Source: Singulisphaera sp. (lineage in GTDB: Bacteria; Planctomycetota; Planctomycetia; Isosphaerales; Isosphaeraceae). From it: a stretch of 47,165 nt of DNA. The notes under the pieces were generated by a model that saw nothing but the letters and a program-made list of their open reading frames with translations, made no database searches and was not told the origin of the DNA. Below, piece by piece: positions 8,266 to 16,152 of the stretch. The stretch lies in contig DAIDJG010000040.1 of assembly GCA_027451445.1 (NCBI GenBank), forward strand, positions 1 through 47,165, read 5' to 3'. A program made the position numbers and the translations under genes. Every line of letters starts with the position of its first letter. Position 1 is the stretch's first letter.

Positions 8266-9234
8266 ATGCTACCGGACGGCGACGATCTGGATTGGAGCGC
8301 GTTGCACTACGAGCCGCTCGCGGAGCGGCCGAGCAAGGTGTTCCTCGGTCATCTGGGCCAGCCCACCGGTCCCGGAGCGACGGTTGACGACTGGCTCGAC
8401 GGCCTTCCCGCGGTCCTTGCCGCGAACGGCTTGAAGCGACTGCGCGACGCGCTCGTCACCGCTCACGAGCGCGGTCGTCCCATCATGGCCGCCCTCGGAG
8501 GCCACGTGGTCAAGACGGGCTGTGCGCCGTACCTGATCGACTGGATGGAGCGAGGGGTACTCAAGGGACTCGCGCTGAACGGTTCGGCGGCAATCCACGA
8601 TCTGGAGCTCGCCATCGCGGGCAAGACCAGCGAGGATGTAGGCCCCCGGCTCGCCGAAGGAAGCTTTGGGTTTGCGCGCGAAACGTCCGACCTCTTCGCG
8701 TCCGCCTGCGAGCGAGCGGCCGCCCTGGAGTGCGGTCTCGGCACCGCGCTGGGTGACCTCGTGATCGAGCAAGGCGGTCCGGGACTCGACGCGAGCTTGC
8801 TCGCCGCCGCCCGGCGCTCTGGGCTGCCCTTGACCGTCCATGTCGGCATTGGAACTGACATCGTCCACATGAATCCTCGACTCAACGGCGCTGCGCTCGG
8901 CCAGGCGACTCTCGACGATTTTCGCACCCTGTGCGTCCTCGTCGCGGGTCTGGAGGGAGGCGTCTGGCTGAATCTCGGCAGCGCGGTGGTGCTTCCCGAG
9001 GTTTTCCTCAAAGCGGTGTCCGTTGTGCGCAACCTTGGTCACTCGCTCGATGGACTGACCACGGCGAACCTCGACTTCGACCAGAAATACCGAGGCCTCC
9101 TCAACGTCCTCCAGCGCCCCGGTGCAGAAGGTGTCGCGCTCACGGGACATCACGAACTGATGATCCCGCTCCTTCACGCGGCCGTCGTCGCGCGGCTCTC
9201 TGCGCCGGTGCCGGCGCGCAACGGTCACGGATGA
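8266..9234 (+). CDS. deoxyhypusine-synthase-like protein
   Basis: A 322-residue protein. The ATG at 8266 has AAAGGA nine bases upstream; a TTG at 8206 is the other choice. The core PIMAALGGHVVKTGCAPYLI, DWMERGVLKGLALNGSAAIHDLELAIAGKTSEDVG matches the NAD-binding part of deoxyhypusine/homospermidine synthases, whose equivalent reads IDLMERG, NGAG, IHDFE. The C-terminal part is divergent: where the family has a GGG-x-x-KHH segment this protein has LNLGSAVVLPEVFLKA, and the catalytic lysine of the NAD-linked aminobutyl transfer may or may not be the Lys in DQKYRGLL. Bacteria lack eIF5A-type hypusine, so a polyamine or other substrate is likely. The next gene starts within its stop codon, inside an LPS cluster. 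Family placement is fairly sure; the reaction is unknown. Confidence 0.65.
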   Translation: MLPDGDDLDWSALHYEPLAERPSKVFLGHLGQPTGPGATVDDWLDGLPAVLAANGLKRLRDALVTAHERGRPIMAALGGHVVKTGCAPYLIDWMERGVLKGLALNGSAAIHDLELAIAGKTSEDVGPRLAEGSFGFARETSDLFASACERAAALECGLGTALGDLVIEQGGPGLDASLLAAARRSGLPLTVHVGIGTDIVHMNPRLNGAALGQATLDDFRTLCVLVAGLEGGVWLNLGSAVVLPEVFLKAVSVVRNLGHSLDGLTTANLDFDQKYRGLLNVLQRPGAEGVALTGHHELMIPLLHAAVVARLSAPVPARNGHG

Positions 9235-10292
9235 TGTCATCGCCTGTGCAAAAGATCGTTGTCTTTTGCCCGAACCTGATCGGCGACACCGTCATGGCGA
9301 CGCCCGCCTTGCGCGCGCTGCGCCAAGGGTTCCCCGACGCGACCATCATCGGTGTGCTGAAACCCCACGTCGCCCCAACGCTCGACGGTTTGCGCTACTT
9401 CGACCGCGTGATTCGGTTCGATCCCAAGGCGCGCGACCGCAGTTTCCGCACACGCGCCGTACTCTCCGCGCTGCGAGCAGAGCGTCCCCACGTCGCCGTG
9501 CTGTTCCCGAACTCGTTCCGCTCCGGGCTCATGGCATGGCTCTCGGGAGCGCATCGGAGGGTGGGATACGCCCGAGGCGGCCGCGACGTGTTGCTCACCG
9601 ACCGCCTCGTGGAGCCTCGTGACCGCAACCGCCGGCGCGTGCCGAACCCGATCGTCGAGTACTACCTCGAGCTGCCCAGGCGTCTGGGATGCGCCTCGGA
9701 CTCGTTGCGGACCGAACTCGCCACGACGGACGCGGACGAAGCCGCCGCGGATCGTGCGTGGGAAGAACTGAGGCTCCCCGCGCACGAGCCGACCGTTTGC
9801 CTCAACACCGGGGGAGCCTTCGGTCCGGCGAAGAACTGGCCGGTGGAGCACTTCGCGATGCTTGCACGACGCCTCGCCGACGAACAAGGTCTCTCTGTCC
9901 TGGTCATTTGCGGCCCGAGCGAGCGCGCGAACGCGCAGGCGATCGTAACGAAGGCCGCGCACCCTCGCGTCGTGAGCCTGGCCGATCAGCCACTTAGCAT
10001 CGGCCTGAGCAAAGCGTGCGTACGGCGATCGGCGCTCCTGATCACGACCGACTCCGGCCCTCGCCACTTCGCCGCACCGTTTCGGGTACCCGTTTTGACG
10101 TTGTTCGGACCCACCTTCATCGCCTGGACGCGGACGCACGACCCATCCGCCATGCATCTCTTCCAACCCGTGCCCTGCGGACCGTGCCAGAAACCGGTCT
10201 GTCCACTCGGTCATCACCGCTGCATGCGCGAGCTCTCGCCGGAGGCCGTCTACCACGCGGCGCTGCGGATGCTGGTGCGGACGAGGAGTTGA
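9231..10292 (+). CDS. waaF: GT9 heptosyltransferase (LPS inner core)
   Basis: A 353-residue glycosyltransferase of family GT9. Enzymes of this family move heptose from ADP-heptose onto the Kdo/heptose core of LPS on the cytoplasmic side. Seen: the N-terminal Rossmann strand and donor loop IVVFCPNLIGDTVMATPALR, the middle VGYARGGRD, the C-terminal CLNTGGAFGPAKNWPVEHF and LLITTDSGPRHFAAPFRVPV, LTLFGPT. The C-terminus has a Cys-rich stretch (VPCGPCQKPVCPLGHHRC) also common in WaaF proteins. The gene starts at ATG 9231, overlapping the previous TGA by four bases; ATG 9234 is one codon later. The symbol is by family; WaaC or WaaQ activity is not excluded. The next gene begins five bases after its stop. 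Confidence 0.88.
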   Translation: MMSSPVQKIVVFCPNLIGDTVMATPALRALRQGFPDATIIGVLKPHVAPTLDGLRYFDRVIRFDPKARDRSFRTRAVLSALRAERPHVAVLFPNSFRSGLMAWLSGAHRRVGYARGGRDVLLTDRLVEPRDRNRRRVPNPIVEYYLELPRRLGCASDSLRTELATTDADEAAADRAWEELRLPAHEPTVCLNTGGAFGPAKNWPVEHFAMLARRLADEQGLSVLVICGPSERANAQAIVTKAAHPRVVSLADQPLSIGLSKACVRRSALLITTDSGPRHFAAPFRVPVLTLFGPTFIAWTRTHDPSAMHLFQPVPCGPCQKPVCPLGHHRCMRELSPEAVYHAALRMLVRTRS

Positions 10293-10297
10293 ATCCC

Positions 10298-11413
10298 ATG
10301 GCAAACTGGCTCGTCACGGGCGGGAACGGGTTTCTGGGCCGCCATCTGCTGAAGGCGTTGGAAGCTCTCGACGTCGAAGTCGCCGCGATCGGTCGTCGCC
10401 CTTTGGCGGCTCAAGGTTCGTTACGTTTTCACTACGCCGATCTCGAGCAGCCCGACACGATTCAAGTTGCGATCGAAGCCATCCGTCCTTCGGTCGTAAT
10501 CCACACGGCCGGTCTCACACCGCCCGCCGGGGCAGCCGAGCTCTATCGGGCGAACACCCTGGGCACAATCCACCTGCTCGACGCGTTGCGGCATAGTGGA
10601 TTGCCGGTGCGCGTCGTTCTGGCCGGATCCGCCGCCGAGCTCGGCCCCGTCGCAACGGAGGACCTGCCGGTTGGCGAGGATTACCACCCTCACCCCGTCG
10701 ATAGCTATGGGCTCAGCAAACTGCTGGCAACGACGGCGGGATTGGCCGCCAACGCACGCCGGGCACGCCTGTCCGAGGACGCGGCGTCTTCCGACTCCCT
10801 CCCCCCTTGTGGGGGAGGGTTCGGGTGGGCGGTTGCCGATGACGCCACGCCGATCCCTTCCCCCCCAACCAAGTCCTCCCCCACGAGGGGGGAGGGACTT
10901 AGAGAGTCCGAACCTCGCGCTCTGAGAATCGCATGTGCTGGTTTGGAGGTTATGGTCGCGCGCGTCTTCAACCCGATCGGCCCCGGATTACCTCCGAGCC
11001 AGGCGTTTGGCCGATTCGCAACGTTCCTGTCGCACGCGTCGCCCGGCCCTCTGACGATCACTGTCGGCGACCTCGAAGCTCGCCGCGATTTCATCGATGT
11101 CCGCGATGTGGCGCTTGCCTTCATCGCCGTTGCGATCCACGGACATCCTGGCTCGATTTACCACGTCGGCACAGGCCATTCGCATCGGGTGGGAGAGGGA
11201 CTCGACGAGTTGATCCGACTCAGTGGTCGAACGGTGCGCGTCGATGTCGACCCCACACTTGCCGCGCGCGGCGGCCCCAGAGATTCGCGGGCGAATATCG
11301 AGCGAATTGTCGCGCATACGGGCTGGCGGCCGGCAATTGCCTGGAACCAAAGCATCGCGGATTTGTGGGAGGACGCGAAGCGAAAGGCGCCGCGAACCGT
11401 AACTGCGGCGTAG
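10298..11413 (+). CDS. NAD-dependent SDR reductase/epimerase with an in-frame palindromic insertion
   Basis: A 371-residue extended short-chain dehydrogenase. Seen: the TGGNGFLGRHL nucleotide loop at residues 7-17, LAGSAAELG with the catalytic Ser, Y137-x-x-x-K141 in SYGLSK, ARVFNPIGPG, and VGDLEARRDFIDVRDV. The last two are typical of GDP-6-deoxy-D-mannose reductases (RMD), which make GDP-rhamnose-type sugars. Start ATG 10298 has AGGAG seven bases upstream. The odd part is about residues 158-213, between LAANARRA and LEVMVARV: a Gly/Pro-rich stretch (SLPPCGGGFGWAV, then SPPTKSSPTRGEG) that relatives do not need. It is coded by a palindromic element (10794-10899). The reading frame stays open through it, so the protein is probably made. 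A substrate other than a GDP-sugar is possible. Confidence 0.8.
   Translation: MANWLVTGGNGFLGRHLLKALEALDVEVAAIGRRPLAAQGSLRFHYADLEQPDTIQVAIEAIRPSVVIHTAGLTPPAGAAELYRANTLGTIHLLDALRHSGLPVRVVLAGSAAELGPVATEDLPVGEDYHPHPVDSYGLSKLLATTAGLAANARRARLSEDAASSDSLPPCGGGFGWAVADDATPIPSPPTKSSPTRGEGLRESEPRALRIACAGLEVMVARVFNPIGPGLPPSQAFGRFATFLSHASPGPLTITVGDLEARRDFIDVRDVALAFIAVAIHGHPGSIYHVGTGHSHRVGEGLDELIRLSGRTVRVDVDPTLAARGGPRDSRANIERIVAHTGWRPAIAWNQSIADLWEDAKRKAPRTVTAA
10794..10899. repeat. GC-rich palindromic element, copy B, inside a coding region
   Basis: The same kind of inverted repeat as at 8071: the left arm runs from 10794 (ACTCCCTCC, then TTGTGGGGGAGGG) and the right arm ends at 10899 (CCCCCACGAGGGGGGAGGG). 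It codes for residues 166-201 of the SDR gene without a stop codon or frame change. The centre differs from copy A in sequence but keeps the G-rich and C-rich flanks. Confidence 0.85.
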
Positions 11414-11562
11414 GCTGCGAGGGCTTCGTTGTCCATCGTTCGAGCGCGACGGGCATCCTTAGAGTGCGGGAGCTTGCACCGACTTTCGAACGGTCTCTGC
11501 CGCGGCACTCCAGAGCCTCCGGACTCCCCGCACGTCGCAGAATACCAACGCGCGTGTTGCCA

Positions 11563-11590
11563 TTGACCGCCCTGGCCATACCCCTATAAT
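11563..11590 (+). promoter_or_regulatory. sigma-70-like promoter for the 11651 operon
   Basis: TTGACC (11563-11568), a 16-base spacer and a perfect TATAAT (11585-11590), 60 bases upstream of the ATG at 11651. It sits in a 237-base gap and suggests that the membrane transferase, kinase and following genes have their own transcript. Confidence 0.6.
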
Positions 11591-11650
11591 TCCGCCCGAG
11601 CTTTGCGCGAAGGATCGCGCCGCGCCCCCAAGGGGTCTCACGGAGGAGCC

Positions 11651-13246
11651 ATGACCTGCCGCCGCATTCTGCTGGCGATCGTCGTGCTGGCGGCGGTCTT
11701 GCACAGCGTCGGCATCGCCCGCACGCTCCTTCCCGCGCAGGACGGCCTGAAGTTCCTGCGCATCGCCCGCCAGTTCCATCATCGGCCCTGGGCCGATGTG
11801 GTTCGAGGAACCGATCAGCACCCCCTCTACCCCGCCTTGATTGCTTTGGTTCAGCCCGTTGTCGCCTGCTTCGCCGGGGACGGAACGACGTCATGGCGAC
11901 TCGCGGCGCAGCTCGTGTCGGCCAGTGCGTCGGTTGCGTTGATTTTTCCACTCTTCGGGCTGATCCGCGCGTTGTTCAATGAGCGAATCGCCTGTGTCGG
12001 AGCTCTCGTTTACGCGCTGCTCCCGTTCCCGGCAATGATCGGGCACGACACCCTGAGTGATAGCGTGGCGTTACTCGCGTTTGTGCTCGCCTTGCGGATG
12101 GGCAAGATGGCCCTGCGCGGCGAAAACTGGCCCACGGCAGTGGGATGTGGGCTCGTCGCGGGCGTAGGCTTCCTGGCGCGTCCCGAGGCGCTCTTGGTGC
12201 CAGCCGCAGTCGTGTTGACGGCGGCGACGCGCTGGCGATTCGCCTTCAACCCAACCCGCCGGCTGATTCCGCAACTGTCGGCGCTCTCGATTGCGTTCCT
12301 GGCGATGGTGGGGATTTACGCCCTCTTCAAGGGCGAGGTCTCCGAGAAGCTTGCGTTGCGAAACGGTGCGGCGCTCGCGCACAAACCTGCCGTGGTCCGT
12401 CAAGTCGCGCAGTGGCTCCCTCCGGGATTAAACGACCGTCGGTGGGACTTCTCGCCAAAGGAAGAGGCCGATGAAAGCCCTAAAACCGGTGCCTTGGCGA
12501 TCGTCGGCCGGCTCATTCAGCAATGGAGCGAAGGGCTTGGTTGGATCTTCGCGTTTTTCGCGCTTTGGGGCGTTGCACGCGATAGTTTCATACTTCGCTA
12601 CATCGGACGGGCCGATGACAACGATCCGGTCACGATCGGCCGACGCTTGATCGCCGTCTATCTCCTTCTTTTTTGCGCCGTGCTCGTGCGACACGCCTGG
12701 AAGATGGGCTACCTCTCGGGCCGGCATACCCTGACGCTCGTGATCGTGTCGATCCCGTGGGCCGCTGCGGGAACTTACGTGTGCGCCCGGCGGCTCGCGG
12801 AGAAATGCCGGTGGCAGCCACGGCTTGCCAGAAGCGTTGGGCTGGTGACCCTGTTCCTGGCACTCACGGCCAGCGTGGCGATCCAGCTCAAGCCGAGCCA
12901 CCCGACGCGCTGGGGACACTGGGCCGCAGGCCAATGGCTCGCCGAGAACGCGCAAGCCGGCGAATCGATCCTCGACACCCGAGGCTGGGCTGCGTTCGTC
13001 TCGGGCAAACCAGGCTACGACTACTGGCATGTCCGGCAAGCGTTCACCGACTCGCACCTCTCGTACATCGTCGTTGGCACAGATGAGCTTCGAGCAGAAA
13101 GCCAACGCGCGGCGACCTTGCGGGCCGTGCTGGCCTACGCCGCGGAACCGGTCGCGAGTTTCCCTGCGATGCAGGGCGAACGCACGATCGGCGTGCAGGT
13201 TTACCGCTACCATCGCCCCGCCTCGTGGGAGGGCTTACGCCCATGA
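11651..13246 (+). CDS. GT-C/ArnT-like membrane glycosyltransferase
   Basis: A 531-residue polytopic membrane protein with the layout of the PMT/ArnT/GT39 group. A first TM helix (ILLAIVVLAAVLHSVGIA) is followed by a loop with QDGLKFLRIARQF, and then by TDQHPLYPALIAL, where Asp and His lie close to where GT39 enzymes keep their acidic catalytic motif. About ten more TM helices follow, then a soluble C-terminus from about residue 425 (AAGQWLAENAQAGESILDTR). Such enzymes transfer sugars from a polyprenyl-phosphate donor on the periplasmic side. The start ATG has GGAGGA five bases upstream and a good promoter further up. Its stop overlaps the next gene by four bases. In this cluster it may modify lipid A or the LPS core, but the sugar is unknown. 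Confidence 0.75.
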   Translation: MTCRRILLAIVVLAAVLHSVGIARTLLPAQDGLKFLRIARQFHHRPWADVVRGTDQHPLYPALIALVQPVVACFAGDGTTSWRLAAQLVSASASVALIFPLFGLIRALFNERIACVGALVYALLPFPAMIGHDTLSDSVALLAFVLALRMGKMALRGENWPTAVGCGLVAGVGFLARPEALLVPAAVVLTAATRWRFAFNPTRRLIPQLSALSIAFLAMVGIYALFKGEVSEKLALRNGAALAHKPAVVRQVAQWLPPGLNDRRWDFSPKEEADESPKTGALAIVGRLIQQWSEGLGWIFAFFALWGVARDSFILRYIGRADDNDPVTIGRRLIAVYLLLFCAVLVRHAWKMGYLSGRHTLTLVIVSIPWAAAGTYVCARRLAEKCRWQPRLARSVGLVTLFLALTASVAIQLKPSHPTRWGHWAAGQWLAENAQAGESILDTRGWAAFVSGKPGYDYWHVRQAFTDSHLSYIVVGTDELRAESQRAATLRAVLAYAAEPVASFPAMQGERTIGVQVYRYHRPASWEGLRP

Positions 13247-14085
13247 GGCACGGCCCCTTTTGGGAGCGGCTGTTGCGAGGGTCGCGCTGGACCTGGAGGT
13301 CCGAACAATACCGCGCTGCGCTTCCCGAGGATCTCGATGCGACCGTCATGAGCCTGGAGTCCAACGACCGGCTGCACCAGAAGCAAGGTCGCTCCACGGC
13401 TCGCGTCATTTTTCACTCTCCGTCCGGCCCCCTGCCCGTCTATCTCAAGCGGCATTACCGGCTCCCATGGCGCGACCGCCTAGCCGCGGCATTTCACCCC
13501 GAGGGCCGGCACTCGCCCGCGGCGGCCGAATGGGCTCACCTCGAACGCGCAAGGGCCCTGGGCGTCGCGGTGCCCGATACCGTTGCAGCCGGTGAGCGGA
13601 TCGGACCGTGGGGTGAATTGCAGAGCTACTTGCTCATCGCCGAGTTGACCGGGTGCGACGCTTTGAATGAGATCCTACCGACGCTCGCGGAGTCGCTGCC
13701 TCCCTCCACTTTCGCCCAGTTGAAGCGCGGGTTGATCGCCGAAATGGCCGAAATCACCGCGCGGCTTCATGGGGCGTATGCGTTTCACAAAGACTTGTAC
13801 CTCTGTCACTTCTTCATGCCTCAGAACCGGCCGTTCGACCCAAGCCTCAAGCTCACCCTGATCGATCTCCATCGCATGGGCGAGCACCGCTGGTGGCCCA
13901 ATCGCTGGCGCTGGAAGGATCTGGGCCAGCTCCTGTTTTCGACCTTCGACGTGCCCGGTATCGACAACCGAGACCGGCTCCGTTTCTGGGCGCTCTACCG
14001 CCGGCGGCTTGGGCTGCGGCGGGCCGGCTGGCACCGGCGCATGATTCAGCTCAAAGCCGCGCGCTACCACGCGCACAACCGCTGA
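13243..14085 (+). CDS. LPS core kinase, WaaP/InaA/RdoA-like
   Basis: A 280-residue protein kinase-like enzyme. Seen: the nucleotide-binding region VYLKRHYRL with a likely ATP-binding Lys, then EWAHLERARALGVAVPD, the catalytic loop LHGAYAFHKDLYLCHFFM (HxD, followed by the CHFF that is typical of WaaP and InaA), and LIDLHRMG in the place of the kinase DFG. The C-terminal helix is basic. WaaP phosphorylates heptose I of the LPS core at the inner membrane; the neighbouring heptosyltransferase and HddC-like gene make the same role likely here. Start ATG 13243 overlaps the preceding TGA (ATGA), so translation is probably coupled. InaA-type kinases of other substrates cannot be excluded. Confidence 0.83.
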   Translation: MRHGPFWERLLRGSRWTWRSEQYRAALPEDLDATVMSLESNDRLHQKQGRSTARVIFHSPSGPLPVYLKRHYRLPWRDRLAAAFHPEGRHSPAAAEWAHLERARALGVAVPDTVAAGERIGPWGELQSYLLIAELTGCDALNEILPTLAESLPPSTFAQLKRGLIAEMAEITARLHGAYAFHKDLYLCHFFMPQNRPFDPSLKLTLIDLHRMGEHRWWPNRWRWKDLGQLLFSTFDVPGIDNRDRLRFWALYRRRLGLRRAGWHRRMIQLKAARYHAHNR

Positions 14086-14101
14086 CCGGAGAAAACGAAG
14101 T

Positions 14102-15334
14102 ATGCGTTTGGCTCTCAACTTTCAGCGGGTGGAACCCCAGCGCGGGGGCGCCGAGACGTACGTCGTCGACCTCTGCCATCACCTCGTGCGCGCCGGCCAT
14201 CAGGTGGACCTGTTCGCGGAGTCGTGGGCACAAGGGGTGCTGCCGCCGGAAGTGCGCTGTGTCGCCGTTCCCGTAACCGGCCAGTCGAAGATGGCCCGAC
14301 TTCAGAGCTTCGCGAGAAACTCCGAGACGTCGCTTCAGAACGCGACGTACGACTGCACCGTCGGCTTCATTAACACCTGGCATCACGATGTGATCATTCC
14401 CCAAGGTGGAGTTCACCAGGGAAGCTTGCAAGCCAACGCGAAGCGTTTTGCGAGCTGGCAGGCGCCCGTCTACACGCTGGCGAAGACGGTGAACCCGAAG
14501 TTCCAGGCCTATCAAGCGATCGAACGGCGCCAGTACGACCCCGATCGCGGGGTGCATGTGGTCGCGGTCGGCCGAATGGTGCTGGAGCATCTCGTCGCGT
14601 TCCATAACGTTCCGCGATCACGGATCCATCTGATTCCCAACGCGATCAATCCGGATCGCCTCGTCGTCAAGCAGCCCGGGGCGGTCCGCTGTGCGTTCCG
14701 CAACCGGATGGGGCTCGCACCCGGCGACCTCGTGGGTTTGTTCGTCGGGCACAACTTCTGGCTCAAGGGCCTACGGCCGTTACTCAAGGCGCTTCATCAG
14801 CGCCGGGAATTGGCTCCGCAAGGACGTCCGGTCCACCTGCTCGTTTGTGGGGGCGGATCACTCGGCCCGTTTCAGCGCATGGTGAATCGGCTCGGCCTGC
14901 GCGACACGGTTCACCTGATCGGTTTTCTCCCGGAGATTCGCGACGCCTACTGGTCGAGCGACTTCTTCGTTTCGCCCACGTACTACGACCCGTGTTCGCT
15001 GGTCGTCTTCGAGGCGCTCGCGTGCGGCCTCCCCGTCATCACGACGACCTGCAACGGCGCGGGAGACCTCATCACCGACGGACAGGAAGGGTTCGTCATC
15101 ACCTCGCCCGATGCCCTGGGCGAGTTGACGAGCGCCATCGACCGAATGACGAACGAGACGGCACGCGCCGACATGTCAGCCCACGCGACCCGGCTCGGAC
15201 GCGAGCAGTCGTTCGAGCGGCATGTCGCGAGCTTGACGAAGGTCTTCGAGACCGTCGCAGCCGAGAAAGCGCGTCGAGGACCGCATTTTGCGCTGGACGG
15301 AAGAAAGAAGTCGCGGCTGAAAACACCCTATTGA
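14102..15334 (+). CDS. GT4 glycosyltransferase (WaaG-like)
   Basis: A 410-residue GT-B fold enzyme of family GT4. The N-terminal domain begins RLALNFQRVEPQRGGAETYV, with the glycine-rich loop that holds the acceptor; the linker contains VHVVAVGRMVLEHL and HLIPNAINPDRL; the C-terminal donor domain has GLFVGHNFWLKGLRPLL, VCGGGSLG and the EX7E motif in DPCSLVVFEALACGLPVITT. In WaaG the same pattern transfers glucose from UDP-glucose to heptose II of the LPS core, which fits the neighbourhood, but the sugar cannot be told. A basic tail (GRKKSRLK) ends the protein. Its start is 16 bases after the kinase stop, with GGAG upstream, so it belongs to the same operon. Confidence 0.85.
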   Translation: MRLALNFQRVEPQRGGAETYVVDLCHHLVRAGHQVDLFAESWAQGVLPPEVRCVAVPVTGQSKMARLQSFARNSETSLQNATYDCTVGFINTWHHDVIIPQGGVHQGSLQANAKRFASWQAPVYTLAKTVNPKFQAYQAIERRQYDPDRGVHVVAVGRMVLEHLVAFHNVPRSRIHLIPNAINPDRLVVKQPGAVRCAFRNRMGLAPGDLVGLFVGHNFWLKGLRPLLKALHQRRELAPQGRPVHLLVCGGGSLGPFQRMVNRLGLRDTVHLIGFLPEIRDAYWSSDFFVSPTYYDPCSLVVFEALACGLPVITTTCNGAGDLITDGQEGFVITSPDALGELTSAIDRMTNETARADMSAHATRLGREQSFERHVASLTKVFETVAAEKARRGPHFALDGRKKSRLKTPY

Positions 15335-15390
15335 ACGCCTGTCGGATACTGGTGGCGAATCGGCTTTAGCCAAAGAAGGAGCGCGGTGCC

Positions 15391-16152
15391 ATGCAGGCCG
15401 TAATACTGGCAGGTGGCAAGGGAACGAGGCTCAGGCCCTTCACCCACGTACTTCCCAAACCCCTCATGCCCTTGCCGCTGGGGGATGACGACGCGATGCC
15501 GATCATCGAAGTCGTCCTGCGCCAGCTTGCGCGGTTCGGGTTCAACGAGGTTTCGATCATCACGGGCTATTTGACCGAGCTCATCGAAGCCTTTTGCGGC
15601 GATGGGCGGCGGTTCGGCACGCGCTTGAGCTACCATCGCGAGACCACGCCTCTCGGCACCGCTGGCGGCCTGACGCTCCTCGAGCGTCCGGACGAGCCGG
15701 TGCTCGTGATCAACGGCGACATCTTGACGACGCTCAACTACGCCGAGATGTACGACTTCCACTGCGGCCGAGGCGCGGCGGCAACAATCGCATCGTACCC
15801 ACGCGAAGTGCGCATCGACTTCGGCGTGCTCGAGTTCGCCAACGATCCGCACATCCTCGCCGGCTACCGCGAGAAACCCGAATTCTCGTTCCTGGTAAGC
15901 ATGGGCGTGTACATTCTCGACCCCATCGCCTGGGACTTTCTGAGCCCCGGCAAGTCCTTGCCAATGCCCGAGCTTCTGGAAATGATCCGGGGATCCGGGC
16001 GCTCGGTACACTGTTTCCGACAGAATTGCTACTGGCTCGACATCGGGCGGCATGACGACTACGCCATGGCCACTGACATCTTCGAGTCCAGGCGCCGGGA
16101 GTTCCTGGGAGAGCCGGCCCTTCTCAAATTGAAAATCGGACGCGACCAGTGA
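15391..16152 (+). CDS. sugar-1-phosphate nucleotidyltransferase, HddC/ManC-like
   Basis: A 253-residue nucleotidyltransferase of the NTP_transferase family. Seen: AVILAGGKGTRLRPFTHVLP with the nucleotide-binding loop and the Lys of PKPLMP, TPLGTAGGL, VLVINGDILT with the metal-binding Asp, FGVLEF, YREKPEFSFLVSMGVYIL and the WLDIGRHDDY at the end. It activates a sugar-1-phosphate with a nucleotide in the cytoplasm. Candidates are D-glycero-D-manno-heptose-1-phosphate guanylyltransferase (HddC) and mannose-1-phosphate guanylyltransferase; the sequence does not decide. The short length, without a C-terminal isomerase or acyltransferase domain, fits HddC. AAGGAG lies nine bases before the ATG. The next gene begins with a GTG that overlaps its stop. 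Confidence 0.82.
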   Translation: MQAVILAGGKGTRLRPFTHVLPKPLMPLPLGDDDAMPIIEVVLRQLARFGFNEVSIITGYLTELIEAFCGDGRRFGTRLSYHRETTPLGTAGGLTLLERPDEPVLVINGDILTTLNYAEMYDFHCGRGAAATIASYPREVRIDFGVLEFANDPHILAGYREKPEFSFLVSMGVYILDPIAWDFLSPGKSLPMPELLEMIRGSGRSVHCFRQNCYWLDIGRHDDYAMATDIFESRRREFLGEPALLKLKIGRDQ

